64,000 nt of DNA from a virus, in IMG/VR virus record IMGVR_UViG_3300047094_002183, positions 1-64,000 of that record, one strand, 5' to 3'. The translations under genes and the position numbers were made by a program. Of this stretch, positions 22,156-33,860 are shown one piece after another (the stretch's first letter is position 1; the number at the start of each line of letters is the position of its first letter). Under the pieces are notes generated by a model. It saw nothing but the letters and a program-made list of their open reading frames with translations, was not told the DNA's origin and ran no database searches.

Positions 22156-22680
22156 TCACGGTGGTGGCGCTGATGGCGCGTCGCCAATCCAGATTTGGCC
22201 GCCGGGAAGTAATGTGTCTGTCAGATCCAGCGTGGCTTTTAAGCGTTGCACGTCTTCAGCAACGTCGCGGATGAATGCCTCTACCTCTGCACGCGAGCGT
22301 AAAAGAACGTCTACGAAGTCAAGGCGAAACCACTCTGGTCGCGTGTCCGGGATCGGCTCGTCTTCTGGATATTCTTCGAGATCAGTCGGCGAGCAGACAT
22401 GATCAAACGCGCCGACGCGTTCCGATTCACCCGGCTTGAGCGGCAGCAGAAGGTACGCAAAAATTTTAATCGGCATCAGGAGCGCGTCGCTCGCCACGAT
22501 GCGCACACGGATGCCGTCTGTTGCGTGATAGTTATACCGGCTTACTTGCCACGTCAGCCTGACCCGCCGGCCGCTGCTTGTGACGGCCATGGGCGCGATG
22601 CGCGGCGAATAAAAATCCATCCCGATCGTGTCAGGGATTTTGATTTCATCGTCCGGGTTTGGCGCGCGGCAATCTGACAT
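22156..22680 (-). CDS. hypothetical protein, 174 aa
   Basis: A beta-rich protein: MAVTSSGRRVRLTWQVSRYN, VRIVASDALLMPIKIFAYL and a final helical stretch RSRAEVEAFIRDVAEDVQRL. AGAGG precedes the start. It could be a virion-associated or fibre-assembly protein in view of the collagen genes that follow upstream of it in transcription, but this is only positional. Confidence 0.65.
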   Translation of the reverse strand: MSDCRAPNPDDEIKIPDTIGMDFYSPRIAPMAVTSSGRRVRLTWQVSRYNYHATDGIRVRIVASDALLMPIKIFAYLLLPLKPGESERVGAFDHVCSPTDLEEYPEDEPIPDTRPEWFRLDFVDVLLRSRAEVEAFIRDVAEDVQRLKATLDLTDTLLPGGQIWIGDAPSAPPP

Positions 22681-22688
22681 TAGGGCCT

Positions 22689-23057
22689 CTACGGAAATAG
22701 ATATCTTGTCGGCGTTGTTTCGTTCGGCTTGGCGTAGAATATTGTAACACCTGTCGACTCGATGTTATCTGTCTTTGCAACATAGCGCACAAACTGCTGC
22801 ACCGTTTCGGGGTTTGTTTGCTTCGCGGCCTCAAGCGTTTCTAACAACTCCGATACGCAGCCGGCAATAAGCGTAGTATCTGCACGGCAGCGGCAACCGG
22901 CGTTTTTTGCCGAGCTTTCAAACGCGGCGTTGCAGGCGTCCATCGTTTCTTTTAAGTGTTTTAACCCCGGATTGCGGTCAAAAAACTCGGGCGTTTTACC
23001 CATTTGTAAAATATTGTCGCGATTCAATGACAGCATGCGGGTCATATTGCCGGCCAT
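22689..23057 (-). CDS. hypothetical protein, 122 aa
   Basis: Helical N-terminal half (LKHLKETMDACNAAFESSA), CRCRADTTLIAGC, then LLETLEAAKQTNPETVQQF and a C-terminal strand. GGAG precedes the ATG at 23055-23057. It is unrecognised and separated from the collagen-like gene by 75 bp without an obvious function. Confidence 0.65.
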   Translation of the reverse strand: MAGNMTRMLSLNRDNILQMGKTPEFFDRNPGLKHLKETMDACNAAFESSAKNAGCRCRADTTLIAGCVSELLETLEAAKQTNPETVQQFVRYVAKTDNIESTGVTIFYAKPNETTPTRYLFP

Positions 23058-23132
23058 GGCTTTTCTCCGGGTTGGTTGTCACGTATTTTAGCGGCGGATT
23101 ATTTTTTGTGCAGCCATTTACGTGTAGCCGGC

Positions 23133-24581
23133 TCATGGGTTTGTTGCTGCCTCTTTAATCGCCGCGCGGAGCACGGCATTTGTTTGAATTGCTGCAACAA
23201 GCTGGCTAATTGTCAGTCCGCCATTTGGCCCCGTCGGCCCAGTCGCGCCAACTGGACCGAGCGGTCCGGTCGCGCCCGCCGGACCCAATACACCGGTAGC
23301 GCCCGTGGCTCCGCGATTGCCGTCGGCACCACGGGGTCCGCTTGGTCCCAGCGGACCTGTGGGGCCTGATGCGCCTGTAGGGCCAGCTACGCCTGTAGGG
23401 CCAGTGCTTCCGGCGGGACCGGTCGCGCCCGTCGCGCCTGTGGCCCCGCTAGGGCCGATAGCGCCGCTAGGGCCGCTGGGGCCGACGGCCCCTGCCGGGC
23501 CGCTTGCGCCCGTTATACCGCGCTCTCCGGGGTTACCGCACGGCCCTGTAGCGCCAGTCATACCTACCGGCCCTGTCGCACCCGTAGCGCCTTCTTGGCC
23601 CGTAATACCGCCCGCACCCTGCGGGCCAGTTGCGCCCGTAGCGCCTGTCTCACTCGGCGCACCGCGCTGGCCGCGCTGGCCGCGCGGGCCGGCCGGGCCT
23701 AAATAACCGCGCGGACCGGTAGCGCCTGTTGGTCCTTGTCGTCCCTCCGGCCCTAGTAGCCCGGGAAAACCTTGTAATCCGGTGGGACCTCGCGGGCCAT
23801 CGGCACCGACAGGGCCAACCGGGCCGGTTGCGCCGGTTGCACCGGGCACGCCATTTGTGCCGTCTCTGCCGGGCACACCTGTAACGCCCGTGCTGCCTGT
23901 AAACCCGCGCGCGCCGGTAGAACCGACAGAGCCGCGGACACCGGTAGCGCCGCGCGGGCCGGTTGGGCCGGTTGCGCCTGTAAGCCCGCGCAGCCCGGTA
24001 GCACCTGTTGCGCCGCGCGCGCCGGTCGCGCCGGTAATACCGTTAATTCCGCGCAAGCCAGTAACGCCCGTAGCGCCGCGCGGGCCGACAAAACCCTGCG
24101 GGCCAGTTTGTCCAGTTGCGCCAGTTGCGCCCGTAGCGCCGCGAGCGCCTGCAGTACCAGTGGCCCCTTTGGCGCCTGTTACGCCAGTTGCACCTGTTAT
24201 ACCGGTAACGCCTGTTGCGCCGCGCGCGCCGGTCGCGCCGGTAATACCGGTGGCCCCAGTAGCGCCGGTAACGCCATCGGCGCCTGTTGCGCCGGTAACG
24301 CCTGTTGGGCCAGTTATGCCCTGCGGGCCGGTTACGCCGGTTGCGCCCTGAATGCCGGTTGCGCCAGTAGCGCCGACAGCGCCAGTAGCGCCGGTAACGC
24401 CAGTGGCGCCTGTTGCGCCGGTAACACCAGTAGCGCCGGGATCGCCTTGCGGTCCGGGTGGGCCGGGCGGGCCGACTGCAGCGCCGCAACCGGCAGATGT
24501 TAGCGGCAAAACCGGCGCATCGAAAGATTGCAGTACGATCTCTTCTTCTTCTGGCTGCGCATTGTCGTTGTTTTCGGTCAT
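23133..24581 (-). CDS. collagen-like protein, 482 aa
   Basis: Residues about 37-455 are uninterrupted Gly-X-Y triplets dominated by [12 protein letters not shown] and GPQ; this should form a collagen-type triple helix. The N-terminal 36 residues are acidic and the last 25 ([20 protein letters not shown]) likely trimerise or attach the rod. Phage collagen-like proteins are usually tail-fibre or virion-surface rods. It lies immediately downstream of the giant fibre (5-bp gap) and shares an identical 51-bp block with it. Confidence 0.9.
   Translation of the reverse strand: MTENNDNAQPEEEEIVLQSFDAPVLPLTSAGCGAAVGPPGPPGPQGDPGATGVTGATGATGVTGATGAVGATGATGIQGATGVTGPQGITGPTGVTGATGADGVTGATGATGITGATGARGATGVTGITGATGVTGAKGATGTAGARGATGATGATGQTGPQGFVGPRGATGVTGLRGINGITGATGARGATGATGLRGLTGATGPTGPRGATGVRGSVGSTGARGFTGSTGVTGVPGRDGTNGVPGATGATGPVGPVGADGPRGPTGLQGFPGLLGPEGRQGPTGATGPRGYLGPAGPRGQRGQRGAPSETGATGATGPQGAGGITGQEGATGATGPVGMTGATGPCGNPGERGITGASGPAGAVGPSGPSGAIGPSGATGATGATGPAGSTGPTGVAGPTGASGPTGPLGPSGPRGADGNRGATGATGVLGPAGATGPLGPVGATGPTGPNGGLTISQLVAAIQTNAVLRAAIKEAATNP
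23868..23918 (-). repeat. 51-bp block identical to 26408-26458
   Basis: This 51-bp block is identical to 26408-26458 in the other collagen-like gene, and both flanking bases differ. The block encodes the same collagen-type residues ([15 protein letters not shown]). Synonymous identity over 51 bp in a degenerate repeat suggests recent gene conversion or duplication between the two genes. Confidence 0.9.
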
Positions 24582-24586
24582 GATAT

Positions 24587-27500
24587 TTATTCCAGCAGCT
24601 CTAATATCAAGGCGCGAAACTTTGCTCGCAACGTCGGGTTAACTGGTTGTCCGTTTGTGTTCAAACCAAGTTGCGTAATTAACGCCGTGGTAAAATCAGC
24701 ATCTGCCGCCAGATTTTTTGTGTTGAACTCTATTGTTGCGCCAATAACTGCGTTATCAACAATTGTAACATTACCCGACAGCACAGCCGGTCGCGACGAG
24801 ATAAAATTATTGCCGACTAACGCAATTTGCGGTCCGGTCGCGCCCTGCGGCCCTGTAGCACCACGGGCGCCGACCGGCCCGGTAATACCGCGCACACCAG
24901 TTGCCCCCTGCGCGCCTGTGGCACCTGTAACACCCTGATTGCCAGTTGGGCCTGTTGCACCACGGACACCGGTTGCGCCTATTTGCCCGTCATTTCCGCA
25001 CGGACCCGTTGCGCCGCTAACGCCACTAGCGCCAGTAGCGCCTATTTCGCCGGCAACGCCCGTCGGGCCAGTGACACCGCGCGAGCCCTGAACGCCCGCC
25101 GGCCCAGCAGCCCCCGGCAGACCCGGAGCACCTCTTTCACCCTCTGGGCCTGTTTCTCCGGCGCAGCCTGTCGCACCAGTTGGACCGATTTGACGCCCGT
25201 CGAGAATAGTATCGAACTTCTGCCAGCCCTTGATGTCGAGTTTTTCTTCCGCTCCGTCAACAATTACTGTTTTTTGGTACGGCGTCCATACGTACGCGAA
25301 CAATGTCGGTTTTTCGATCCAAAAGTCACCATACGTCGGCGAGCGCTGCGGGCGAATCTGTGGTTTGGATTCGTCTCGCGGCGGGTTGTCGTACAAACGC
25401 AGCGGAAAATCTGTTGCGAGGCCCTTATAAAAAATTGGCAGTTGGTCGGGCGGTGTGCGATTTGTTCCGATAAACCAATCGCGCGTTGTCGGATACCGAC
25501 GCGCTGGTGGTTCTGGCGGGTCTTCTGCCGATGGCGGGGGTGCAAGTGGGTCAGGATCGACATCTGGGCGGGCCATGTCCACGCTATAGCGAAGTGTGTA
25601 GTATTCTTCGTAGCGCGCTCGAATTACGTCTTCCGGTACGTATTTCAAACATTCATCGGTGTTTGTAAGATTAATATCAATCGGCCCAATATTGATCCAC
25701 CCGACGCGCGGCGGGTCTGGCAATAAACCGTCGTTCATCGTCCCGATTGTCGAAGTATCGTTGAACCATAAAAACGCGTCGCCGGCTTCGGCCGGGGGTT
25801 GCGCGCCCAATATGACATCTTCCATTGACACGCCGTCGTCGTCGTCGGCTGGTTCCGGGACTGGATTGAGTTGCCGCCGACCAGAGAGCGGGTCTGATCG
25901 GTAGCCTAGGCCTTCGTCCGTAACGACAATCACTGCCCCGCCAACGCTAAAAGGCCCGTAACGATATGTTAGCTCTACATTTTCAACCGTCGGTACTTTT
26001 CTCGTGATGTTACCGACCGTGAGATCCGACAACAGCTCAACGTTTCCGAAAACTAAATAATCATTCCATGTGCCGCGCGTATACAACGCAGCTGCATAGC
26101 CGGCGTCGATCCCGCGGTCGCCCTTGTTGCCCATTGCGCCAGTTGCCCCCCGCGCGCCCGTGGGCCCGATCGGACCAGTAGCGCCGGCGGTTCCTCGCGC
26201 GCCGCGAAGCCCCCGAGGGCCGGTTTGGCCCAGCGCGCCTTTTTCTCCGCGCGGACCTGTCGCTCCGGGCGATCCAGTCAGCCCTCTGTCGCCCTTATTG
26301 CCCTTATCGCCTTTGAGGCCACGCGGCCCAACTAAGCCCGTTACACCAGTTGCGCCCGTTGCGCCGGTAACGCCTGTGACGCCGCGTGGGCCAGCGGCGC
26401 CTGCTGCGCCGGGCACACCTGTAACGCCCGTGCTGCCTGTAAACCCGCGCGCGCCGGTCGCGCCGGTAATACCCTGATTGCCAGTTGCGCCTGTTGCGCC
26501 GCGCGCGCCAACGGCGCCTGTGGCGCCGGTTTGACCGCGCGGGCCTGTTGCACCCGACACGCCTTGGCGGCCTGTCGCTCCGCTTATACCCGTTGCGCCA
26601 GTTGCGCCTGTAACGCCGGTAGCGCCTTGCGCGCCAGTGGCGCCTACGGCGCCGGTTTGACCAATCGGGCCGGTTTCACCAACGACGCCGCTCGGCCCAG
26701 TTGCGCCGCTTATACCTGTTGCGCCAATTGCGCCTGTTGCGCCGGTAACGCCGCTTGGCCCTGTTGCGCCGGTAACTCCTGTTGCGCCTGTTACCCCGGT
26801 AGCGCCTGTAAGTCCTGTTGCGCCACTCGCCCCCATATCTCCTGTTGGACCAATACAACCTGTTGGGCCCGTTGCACCGCGCGGCCCCGCTGGACCCGCG
26901 GGCCCTTGCGGACCAGTTGCGCCGCGGGGGCCGGTCGGACCTGTCGGACCACTAGGTCCGCTTTCGCCCGTCTCGCCCTGCAGGCCTTGCGGGCCCATCA
27001 TACCCATAGCGCCCGGCATACCCATTAAACCGCGCGGGCCGGTTGGGCCAGCGGGGCCAGTAGCGCCGGTCTTACCTTGCGGGCCGGTTGCGCCTCTTTC
27101 ACCTTGATCGCCTTTGCTCCCACCGCCGCCGGTGCCGTCAGACGGACAATCAGTCGTATCTAATGTAACCGTGACATTGACGACGTTATTTTTTATATCT
27201 ACATAACCGCCACCAATTTTTTGACTGCCGCCGGTAACAGTTACTGTGCCGCCTTGTAGCGTGTTTGTCGCGGTGAGTAATTTGATGTCATAAAAACAGT
27301 CGCCGTTTTTATCGCCGCGTGGTGTGATTGATAAAGCACCGCCGGAAATTGGCGTGTATTCTCCACCGCCGGCATACTGTACTGGCGTCGGGTCAATTTT
27401 GTAGTCGCCGGCGCCGAAAATGGGGCACGCTGTAATCGCTTTGACGGAAACATACGGCGTGATTTCCCAACGACAAAGATCCGTTTGCGCCACATTAAGC

Positions 27501-30500
27501 GTTACGGTATTGTCGAGATCTTTACCGGAATAAAGTGTTCCAGTTTTACCAATAATAACTGGAATACACGGTTTGGGAATGCCGAGATTAATGACAACGT
27601 CTGTCGCGCAACTTTGCCCCGGAAAATATGCCGGCGTAATGCTCATGCTGCCGACTGGGTCTGCTGTCGGCGGTAGTGATGTCACATTGACGGCGCCAGT
27701 CCAGATTGTGCACGGCGGCGTCGGTATTTGGATGTCTAAATCCAGTACAACATCGAAGTTACATTGCGGCGGTTCGTTTACGCCGATATTCAGCGTATGC
27801 GTTGGTAAAATTTCAAGCAGCACCGTCGATGCTGCGCCGTAACCGACACGCAAACTTTGATTTACAACATTGATAACCGGGCACGGCGGTCGCGGAAGCA
27901 GCGTGTCAATGTTGATATCAAAGTGATACAGACACTGTCCCGGGTCTCGACAACTTGGGCCGCTGGTGACCGGCGTGATTGCAAGAAAACTACCGGTGCG
28001 CAAAGGCGCAACGTCTTCGTAGCGCGTAAAAAACGTGCCGCTCGTCGACATAGTCGCGCATACCGGCGGCGGAACCGGCACAAAAAGATCTAACGCCAAA
28101 TCAAACGCGCACGTGTCAGGCGTAGTGCACGCCGACGACGGAATTGTTCTTTTTGTGACTGTGAGCTTATTCTGTTTTCCGCTGACGCACGCCGCACCGG
28201 CAAAACCGGTGGTCACTCGCACCTCGCCGCTTTTAATTTCAACGCAGGGCGGCTCAGGGATCGGGATAACAATCGCGAGATCAAGATCAAATTCGCACTG
28301 CGGCGCACCGCAATCAACCGGTGTTTGCCGCGACACGACGCTAAACGAGCTGGACTTACCCGCAACGCACGCCGACCCGGCATACCCACTCCGCACGTCC
28401 AAGCGACTAACATTAATTACTGGGCACGGCGGCGGCGGAATCGGAATGTTTAATTCCAGATCGACGTTGAATTCGCAGTTGTCGACGCCGCACTCATCCG
28501 TAGTCGATGCGTTTATTATTTCAAATTTGCTTGCGCCGAGTCCTTTTGTGCACTGCGTGCTATAAAACACGTTTTGCGCGAAAGTGCGGCGACGAATTAC
28601 CGGGCACGGCGGTTTTGGAATCGGAATAGCGAGTAATAGCTCGACGTCAAATTCGCACTTGCCGGGATCGTCGCAACCTTCCCCGAGTTTATGGTTTGGG
28701 GTTATTGCAAAGTAATTCGATTTACCCACCAATGACGAGCACGTTTCGTAGCCTGTCGTGACATCAAAAGCTGTAAGCCGCAGCTGCGGGCATGGCGCGC
28801 GCGGAATTGGAACGTTCAGCTCCAGTTCGACATTAAATTGGCATTGCCCGGGATCGTTGTGGCTGCTGCTCGGTATATGCTCTGGCGTAATGCGCAAAAC
28901 GTTTTCGCCGTCTGCGCAAGTAACGCCGCCGCCGTCCGTAAACCCAACGGTCATTGAAACCGCTTGTACCGCAATAATAGGGCAGGGCGGCAGCGGGATC
29001 GGGACTGCGATTTTTAGGTCGATATCAAAATCGCACTGGTCGGGCGTATCGCAATTGCCCTGCGTGACGCGCGGTGTAACGGCGAGCCCGGACGTGAAAT
29101 TCTCAAAAATGTTTTCAGGTGTTCCGCCGCTATCACCACCGCCACCACCGCCGCCATTATTGGTGACGCTGCCGCTTTGTATTTGACAATTTGAATCTGA
29201 ATAACACACGTTACCCATAGCCATGTTGTACTGCGCTGATCTGCACACAGCCATTGTCGCGTAGCGCCCAGCCGCTACCTCGCCGGCGCAGTATGTTTCA
29301 ACTTGACGACATTCTGTCCCGTCGCCGCAGTCTTCGCATTCGGCGGGGCGGTATATTAAGACGTATTCGCCCGAACAAGTCGCGCTCTCGCTACTTGATA
29401 CTTTACAATTTGAATCTGCATAACACACCCCGTCTGCAGAAAAACCGCTACTAGCGAGATGTATTCTGCATTGCTCCATTGTCCCGGGTACCACGACGCC
29501 ATTTTCTATGCTGTCGAAGTAGCCGTTCGCCAACAAGGTAGCGCAGTGTTGGTCAATAGAAACACACGTGATCGACGCGGGGTCGCCAACCACGGTGTAC
29601 CTTAATGCATACCCGCCGGGACAAAACTCGACGCCGGCGCTGTTGCTATTGGGATCCGTGAGCGAGAGCTTCGTGCCGCCGCTACTATTACCACCACCGG
29701 CGGCAGTGAAAGAGAGCTTTGTGCTGCCGCCACTAGTGCCGCCGCTGCCACTGACGATGTATCCGCTGCGTACGTCAACATTTATAACGTTGAGATTTGG
29801 GCACGGCTGTCGCGGGATTGGAACTTCTAAATCTAGCTCAACGTTAAAACGACACTCACCCGGATCATCACAGTCTGTGCCCGGCACGTGTTCGGACGTA
29901 ATGCTGAATTTATTTTTTCCTGTGAAGCACTTACTATCGGAATCGTTTCCGATAAAGCCAACAGTTAACCCAAAATTTTGCACGCTGATAACTGGGCACG
30001 GCGTGCGCGGAATTGGGACTGCGATAGCAAGATCGACATCGAAGTCGCACTGGTCCGGCGTATTGCAATTGCCGACAACAATTCTCGGCGTAATGGTGAA
30101 TGCTGGCGTGACGCCATAGAGGCACGAATTTTTATCGTTAATATCTGCCGGTTGAAATCCGCTAACTACAGTGAAATTGTTAACAAAAATATTCGGGCAC
30201 GGTTGTTTCGGAATTGGAATGGCGAGTTCCAGTTCAACATCAAATTGGCACTCATCTGGCGTGTCGCAGCCGCCCGGAATAATGGTCGGCGTAATGGCGA
30301 AGCGCGTGTTCTTGCCAAACAAGCACTTATTGTCTACGCCGATTTCGGCGTCGGCAGCTGCAAAACCGACAGACACGTCGAACGTTTTTGTATTAATTAC
30401 GGGACACGGTGGGCGCGGAATAGGGATAGCCAGCGCTAGGTCTACTAAAAAATTGCACTGGTCGGGTTGATCGCATTCGCCCTGTATGTGCTCTGTTGTG

Positions 30501-32146
30501 ATTTCAAATTTTTGTTCGACGCCAGTAAAACAAATAGCGTCGTCATACGCCGTAACGACGTCGAAACTGTTGACATTAATAACTGGGCAAAATTGCCGCG
30601 GCAGCGGCAGAACGACCTGCAAATCAACGTCAAAATTACACTGATCTGGATTGTTGCAATCTCCGGGTACGATCGTTGGCGTGATGCGAAATTTACTGTG
30701 TTTTTCTTCTGCGTCGCGAACTTCGCCAGTACAACTGTTGCCTATCGTTACGAGCGTGCCGTTGTAGGCTGTAATTTCTGGCGAGACCGGCATCCACGGA
30801 ACAACCTCCGCGCCGCTAAAATCACCGTCGGGCACCCACCAACCGCCAACACCCCACGGGTCGGGCGGCGGATAAACGATACCGGCGCCGATAGTTCCGG
30901 TTATTACGCCCGTGCCGGTTATCAAAGCATTCTGCGGGCCGGTATAGAAAGCGTATTGGGTTGTCGCTTGGTCGCAATCTGGCGGATATAGCGGCAGACC
31001 TTCGTCGTCCAATAGCTCTGCGCACGGACAGCGCAAGCTAGCCGATCCGTTGAACGAGTTTAAAAGCAGATTTCCAGTGCAATACCACAGGGTTCTTACG
31101 ATGTAGCAACCGTCGTCGAACGGCACGCTAATTTTATTTACTGGCCCAACAAAACATTTAATATCTAGCGGGTAATTATTTTCGTCGTACTCGCGGCCCG
31201 TAAAACCGGCGTTGACTTTAAAATTACTGATATTAATGTCGGGGCAGGTTGGCGCTGGAATTGGAATAAGAATTTCCAACTCAACATCAAAACGACACTG
31301 GTCAGGCGTACTACAGCCGTCGCCAAAAATATGCACTGGCGTGATGCTGAAATTATTGGCGCCATTTTCAAGGCAGAGATCCTTGGAGTAGCCGCTTGTA
31401 ACGTTAAACTTAGTAAGATTAATTGACGTACACAACGGTCGCGGGATCGGCACGACTATGCTTGCGTCGATATCAAAGTTGCATTTATCGGGTAGGTCGC
31501 AGCTGCCCACTTCGATGCGCGGCGTAACGGTAAAAAATGCTTTTTTATCTATGCAGCCCGGGTTGCCGTCGTACGGCGCATAGCCGGCGAGTACCTCGAA
31601 CGAATTTACATTGATTCGCGGGCACTCCGGTGTCGGAATTGGGACGTTGATCTCTAGATCTAAACTAAAATCACATTCGTCTAGCGTAGAGCAGTCGCCA
31701 ACCGTGACATTTTTTTGAACCAGAAAACGCGATGGCGGCAATGGGCATTTGTCGTACGCTACCGCAAAATTAAATGCGCCGATAGTTACATTGGGTGCGC
31801 ACGGCGGTTTTGGAATCGGTATCGTGAGATCAAAGTCGAGGCTGTACGTACACGGGTCTATATCTTTTTTATCAAGTGTGATTACCGCCGCAGCGGGGCC
31901 GATATTACACGGGTTCCCGTTGCCGCCATCCGCGTACCCAAGGTTTAGCGTCGCGGTGGCGAGAAATACGGGGCAAGTTGGGCCAACGTCATCGGGCGGC
32001 TCGGGAGCGATGAACGGCGCAGTACAGCCGTAGATCGGTTTTGGCGCCGGCGGAATGTTGCACACGTCAAGCGCGATGAAATTGAAGTCGGCTTTTGGCA
32101 CGGCCTCAATTGGACAATTAGAGTCTTTGAACAAGTTTTCTGTCAT
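24587..32146 (-). CDS. giant modular tail fibre with collagen segments, 2519 aa
   Basis: Residues about 90-1500 hold about 17 copies of a 65-80-residue repeat, each with CxxPDxCxFDVxLxIxxPIPxPPCP followed by INVxxFDVxxGY: three Cys and a PIP-x-PPCP strand per unit. One unit has a 110-residue Cys insertion, and after the ninth copy two copies of a CxVCYxDSNCxxxSG module are inserted. A collagen-like segment spans about 1675-2013, a globular region about 2014-2317, a second collagen segment about 2318-2440, and a C-terminal helical domain about 2441-2519. The architecture is that of a long fibre; receptor binding is inferred. Start ATG 32146 follows GAGCGGA. Confidence 0.88.
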   Translation of the reverse strand: MTENLFKDSNCPIEAVPKADFNFIALDVCNIPPAPKPIYGCTAPFIAPEPPDDVGPTCPVFLATATLNLGYADGGNGNPCNIGPAAAVITLDKKDIDPCTYSLDFDLTIPIPKPPCAPNVTIGAFNFAVAYDKCPLPPSRFLVQKNVTVGDCSTLDECDFSLDLEINVPIPTPECPRINVNSFEVLAGYAPYDGNPGCIDKKAFFTVTPRIEVGSCDLPDKCNFDIDASIVVPIPRPLCTSINLTKFNVTSGYSKDLCLENGANNFSITPVHIFGDGCSTPDQCRFDVELEILIPIPAPTCPDINISNFKVNAGFTGREYDENNYPLDIKCFVGPVNKISVPFDDGCYIVRTLWYCTGNLLLNSFNGSASLRCPCAELLDDEGLPLYPPDCDQATTQYAFYTGPQNALITGTGVITGTIGAGIVYPPPDPWGVGGWWVPDGDFSGAEVVPWMPVSPEITAYNGTLVTIGNSCTGEVRDAEEKHSKFRITPTIVPGDCNNPDQCNFDVDLQVVLPLPRQFCPVINVNSFDVVTAYDDAICFTGVEQKFEITTEHIQGECDQPDQCNFLVDLALAIPIPRPPCPVINTKTFDVSVGFAAADAEIGVDNKCLFGKNTRFAITPTIIPGGCDTPDECQFDVELELAIPIPKQPCPNIFVNNFTVVSGFQPADINDKNSCLYGVTPAFTITPRIVVGNCNTPDQCDFDVDLAIAVPIPRTPCPVISVQNFGLTVGFIGNDSDSKCFTGKNKFSITSEHVPGTDCDDPGECRFNVELDLEVPIPRQPCPNLNVINVDVRSGYIVSGSGGTSGGSTKLSFTAAGGGNSSGGTKLSLTDPNSNSAGVEFCPGGYALRYTVVGDPASITCVSIDQHCATLLANGYFDSIENGVVVPGTMEQCRIHLASSGFSADGVCYADSNCKVSSSESATCSGEYVLIYRPAECEDCGDGTECRQVETYCAGEVAAGRYATMAVCRSAQYNMAMGNVCYSDSNCQIQSGSVTNNGGGGGGGDSGGTPENIFENFTSGLAVTPRVTQGNCDTPDQCDFDIDLKIAVPIPLPPCPIIAVQAVSMTVGFTDGGGVTCADGENVLRITPEHIPSSSHNDPGQCQFNVELELNVPIPRAPCPQLRLTAFDVTTGYETCSSLVGKSNYFAITPNHKLGEGCDDPGKCEFDVELLLAIPIPKPPCPVIRRRTFAQNVFYSTQCTKGLGASKFEIINASTTDECGVDNCEFNVDLELNIPIPPPPCPVINVSRLDVRSGYAGSACVAGKSSSFSVVSRQTPVDCGAPQCEFDLDLAIVIPIPEPPCVEIKSGEVRVTTGFAGAACVSGKQNKLTVTKRTIPSSACTTPDTCAFDLALDLFVPVPPPVCATMSTSGTFFTRYEDVAPLRTGSFLAITPVTSGPSCRDPGQCLYHFDINIDTLLPRPPCPVINVVNQSLRVGYGAASTVLLEILPTHTLNIGVNEPPQCNFDVVLDLDIQIPTPPCTIWTGAVNVTSLPPTADPVGSMSITPAYFPGQSCATDVVINLGIPKPCIPVIIGKTGTLYSGKDLDNTVTLNVAQTDLCRWEITPYVSVKAITACPIFGAGDYKIDPTPVQYAGGGEYTPISGGALSITPRGDKNGDCFYDIKLLTATNTLQGGTVTVTGGSQKIGGGYVDIKNNVVNVTVTLDTTDCPSDGTGGGGSKGDQGERGATGPQGKTGATGPAGPTGPRGLMGMPGAMGMMGPQGLQGETGESGPSGPTGPTGPRGATGPQGPAGPAGPRGATGPTGCIGPTGDMGASGATGLTGATGVTGATGVTGATGPSGVTGATGAIGATGISGATGPSGVVGETGPIGQTGAVGATGAQGATGVTGATGATGISGATGRQGVSGATGPRGQTGATGAVGARGATGATGNQGITGATGARGFTGSTGVTGVPGAAGAAGPRGVTGVTGATGATGVTGLVGPRGLKGDKGNKGDRGLTGSPGATGPRGEKGALGQTGPRGLRGARGTAGATGPIGPTGARGATGAMGNKGDRGIDAGYAAALYTRGTWNDYLVFGNVELLSDLTVGNITRKVPTVENVELTYRYGPFSVGGAVIVVTDEGLGYRSDPLSGRRQLNPVPEPADDDDGVSMEDVILGAQPPAEAGDAFLWFNDTSTIGTMNDGLLPDPPRVGWINIGPIDINLTNTDECLKYVPEDVIRARYEEYYTLRYSVDMARPDVDPDPLAPPPSAEDPPEPPARRYPTTRDWFIGTNRTPPDQLPIFYKGLATDFPLRLYDNPPRDESKPQIRPQRSPTYGDFWIEKPTLFAYVWTPYQKTVIVDGAEEKLDIKGWQKFDTILDGRQIGPTGATGCAGETGPEGERGAPGLPGAAGPAGVQGSRGVTGPTGVAGEIGATGASGVSGATGPCGNDGQIGATGVRGATGPTGNQGVTGATGAQGATGVRGITGPVGARGATGPQGATGPQIALVGNNFISSRPAVLSGNVTIVDNAVIGATIEFNTKNLAADADFTTALITQLGLNTNGQPVNPTLRAKFRALILELLE
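26408..26458 (-). repeat. second copy of the 51-bp collagen block
   Basis: Identical to 23868-23918, located in collagen segment 1 of the giant fibre. See that entry for the likely origin. Confidence 0.9.
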
Positions 32147-32153
32147 AGTCCGC

Positions 32154-33080
32154 TCACGCTGTGCAATTCGTTTGCGCGTTCAATTTTTTGGTGACGGTTA
32201 TTTTATTGTTGTCGCCGTCCGTCGCAATTGTTACCCCGTTACCGCCAATAATATTTATGTTTTTACCGCCGACGCCGTTAATAGTGCTGATGACCTGTTT
32301 GCACGTAGGGCTGTTACTGTAGAGTTGCGTAACCGGATCAAACGGTTCGCCGACGTACAGTGGCACCTCGCTGCCGTGCGCGCAGAAATCGGCATCGACT
32401 GGCGCGCCGGCATTTTTAAGCGCGCTGATTGAAATCTCGTTAGATCTGGTTATCTGCGTAATTTGACAATTATAACCTTCTTTAAAAACGAGCGGCCCCT
32501 TTAAATTGCTGCTGGCCACTACGAGTGTTCGTTCGCCCGGGGCAATAGCTTCTGCGCCGCAATCCGGTACGCGCGGGCGGTCATAATTAGCAAGTGTTAC
32601 GGACCGCAAGTAAGCTTTGTGCAGATTTTGAATCCGTCCCGGCTCGATCTGATAGTTATTCTGCGCAAAAACAAGCGTCTGCCCGACCGTCATTGTGGCG
32701 ACAAGCGTTTCGATTTTTCCAATAACGATAAAACCCTCCCAGATTGGGTCTGCTGTTTCGGTCGACACGGGTACGGACTCGGCAAAAACGGTCACCCAGT
32801 CTGGTGCGTCGGCGGGGCACACAAATACAAGCGGCGCGGGTGACGCTGTGTAGTTTTTTTCTGCGTACCTGAGCGTGAAAACAAATGTGGTCGCTTGCCG
32901 TTCGACAGCCGCGAGCCACACGGTGTAGTCCCCGACATTGGCGCTAAACGCGTCCAGCCCCAAAATAATTCCAGCGTCTACGATCACATTTGTGGGTAGA
33001 AGCGGATCCGGCAAATTTGGTTTGAATACAAACGGGTATGCGCGGTATTCGTTGTCGTTATAAAATCCGGGACGCGGCAT
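32154..33080 (-). CDS. fibre-array paralogue 5, 308 aa
   Basis: I start at ATG 33078-33080 ([17 protein letters not shown]), since the longer frame overlaps the upstream gene and looks random. It shares the N-terminal R-x-YPF motif and a C-terminal [16 protein letters not shown] motif with four upstream genes. A Cys-rich stretch ([16 protein letters not shown]) lies between. The protein is beta-rich and ends with a small acidic beta region ([17 protein letters not shown]), common at the ends of fibre proteins. It lies 7 bp upstream of the giant fibre gene. Confidence 0.75.
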   Translation of the reverse strand: MPRPGFYNDNEYRAYPFVFKPNLPDPLLPTNVIVDAGIILGLDAFSANVGDYTVWLAAVERQATTFVFTLRYAEKNYTASPAPLVFVCPADAPDWVTVFAESVPVSTETADPIWEGFIVIGKIETLVATMTVGQTLVFAQNNYQIEPGRIQNLHKAYLRSVTLANYDRPRVPDCGAEAIAPGERTLVVASSNLKGPLVFKEGYNCQITQITRSNEISISALKNAGAPVDADFCAHGSEVPLYVGEPFDPVTQLYSNSPTCKQVISTINGVGGKNINIIGGNGVTIATDGDNNKITVTKKLNAQTNCTA

Positions 33081-33850
33081 TAGATTAAACTCCGTCCAGC
33101 GGTATCGATAACAAGCGTGCCGTTTTGCGGGTACACACGCAGCGCCGTGTCGGCGGCCAGTTCTCCTGTGGCCGTGATTGTGAAATTGCCGAACGCATCT
33201 GGCGGGCAACCGTTGATCGTTTTTAAAAACCGTTTGCTCTGAAAACTACCGTACGGTTCGCACAAAAGGCGCTGATACAGCGGCACGCCAATGACATCTA
33301 CACGAATAATATTCGGCGGCTCGTGGCGTAAAACAACGCCGCGGTCGCCAATCAGCCATATGTCGCCGGTCAGTAACGGGCTGTTATCCGCCAGTATTCC
33401 GCGTACGCCGGGCTCGTTAGCCGGTATAACAACGCTCGACACGAATTCGGTGGCTGTGACAGCAAACGCGTACGTCCCGATGTCGTTATCGGCTAGGTTC
33501 GCTAATTCAGTCGGACTCGACAGCAAAGAACCGACAGGTCGGCCATAAATATCAAAAAACGAAATTAGCCCGTTGCTCGGAATAGCGGATATCGCGTATT
33601 CGCCGATTGCTCGCGCAGGCGTGTCAGGGTCGCCAACAGTTATTGAAACTGTTTCCGCCCCGACTGCAACGCTAGAGATATACAGCCGCGAGCCACCGCC
33701 AATGATAAAAAATACGGCATCAATGAACGCCGTCGGGCGAATTACGAATTTCGCGTCTGTCGATTTAAGCGTAGCGGCGTCAGCAAACGGGTAGCGTGAA
33801 TCTGACTGTTCGTCGCGAAACTGCGGGTATAGGATACGTGCGTCGGTCAT
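33080..33850 (-). CDS. fibre-array paralogue 4, 256 aa
   Basis: It has the N-terminal EQSDSRYPFADAATLKS motif, a beta-rich middle (VAVGAETVSITVGDPDTPAR) and LKTINGCPPDAFGNFTIT near the C-terminus, i.e. the INGxxPDxxGN motif shared with its neighbours. The start ATG 33848-33850 follows a short gap; its end overlaps the next start by one base. Probable tail-associated or fibre-tip protein. Confidence 0.75.
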   Translation of the reverse strand: MTDARILYPQFRDEQSDSRYPFADAATLKSTDAKFVIRPTAFIDAVFFIIGGGSRLYISSVAVGAETVSITVGDPDTPARAIGEYAISAIPSNGLISFFDIYGRPVGSLLSSPTELANLADNDIGTYAFAVTATEFVSSVVIPANEPGVRGILADNSPLLTGDIWLIGDRGVVLRHEPPNIIRVDVIGVPLYQRLLCEPYGSFQSKRFLKTINGCPPDAFGNFTITATGELAADTALRVYPQNGTLVIDTAGRSLI

Positions 33851-33860
33851 GTATCACCCG

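Noticed and set aside
22998-23132. Small leftward frame of 46 codons upstream of the collagen gene (MSRLHVNGC...)
   Set aside because: It overlaps the start of the 122-aa gene in another frame and lacks any ribosome site.
23305-24351. Pro-rich rightward frames such as 'APVAPVAP' repeats
   Set aside because: These are the reverse complement of Gly-X-Y collagen codons, not genes.
23133-27110. Short GC-rich repeats considered as a CRISPR array
   Set aside because: No regular spacer/direct-repeat alternation; the repeats are codon repeats of collagen-like sequence.
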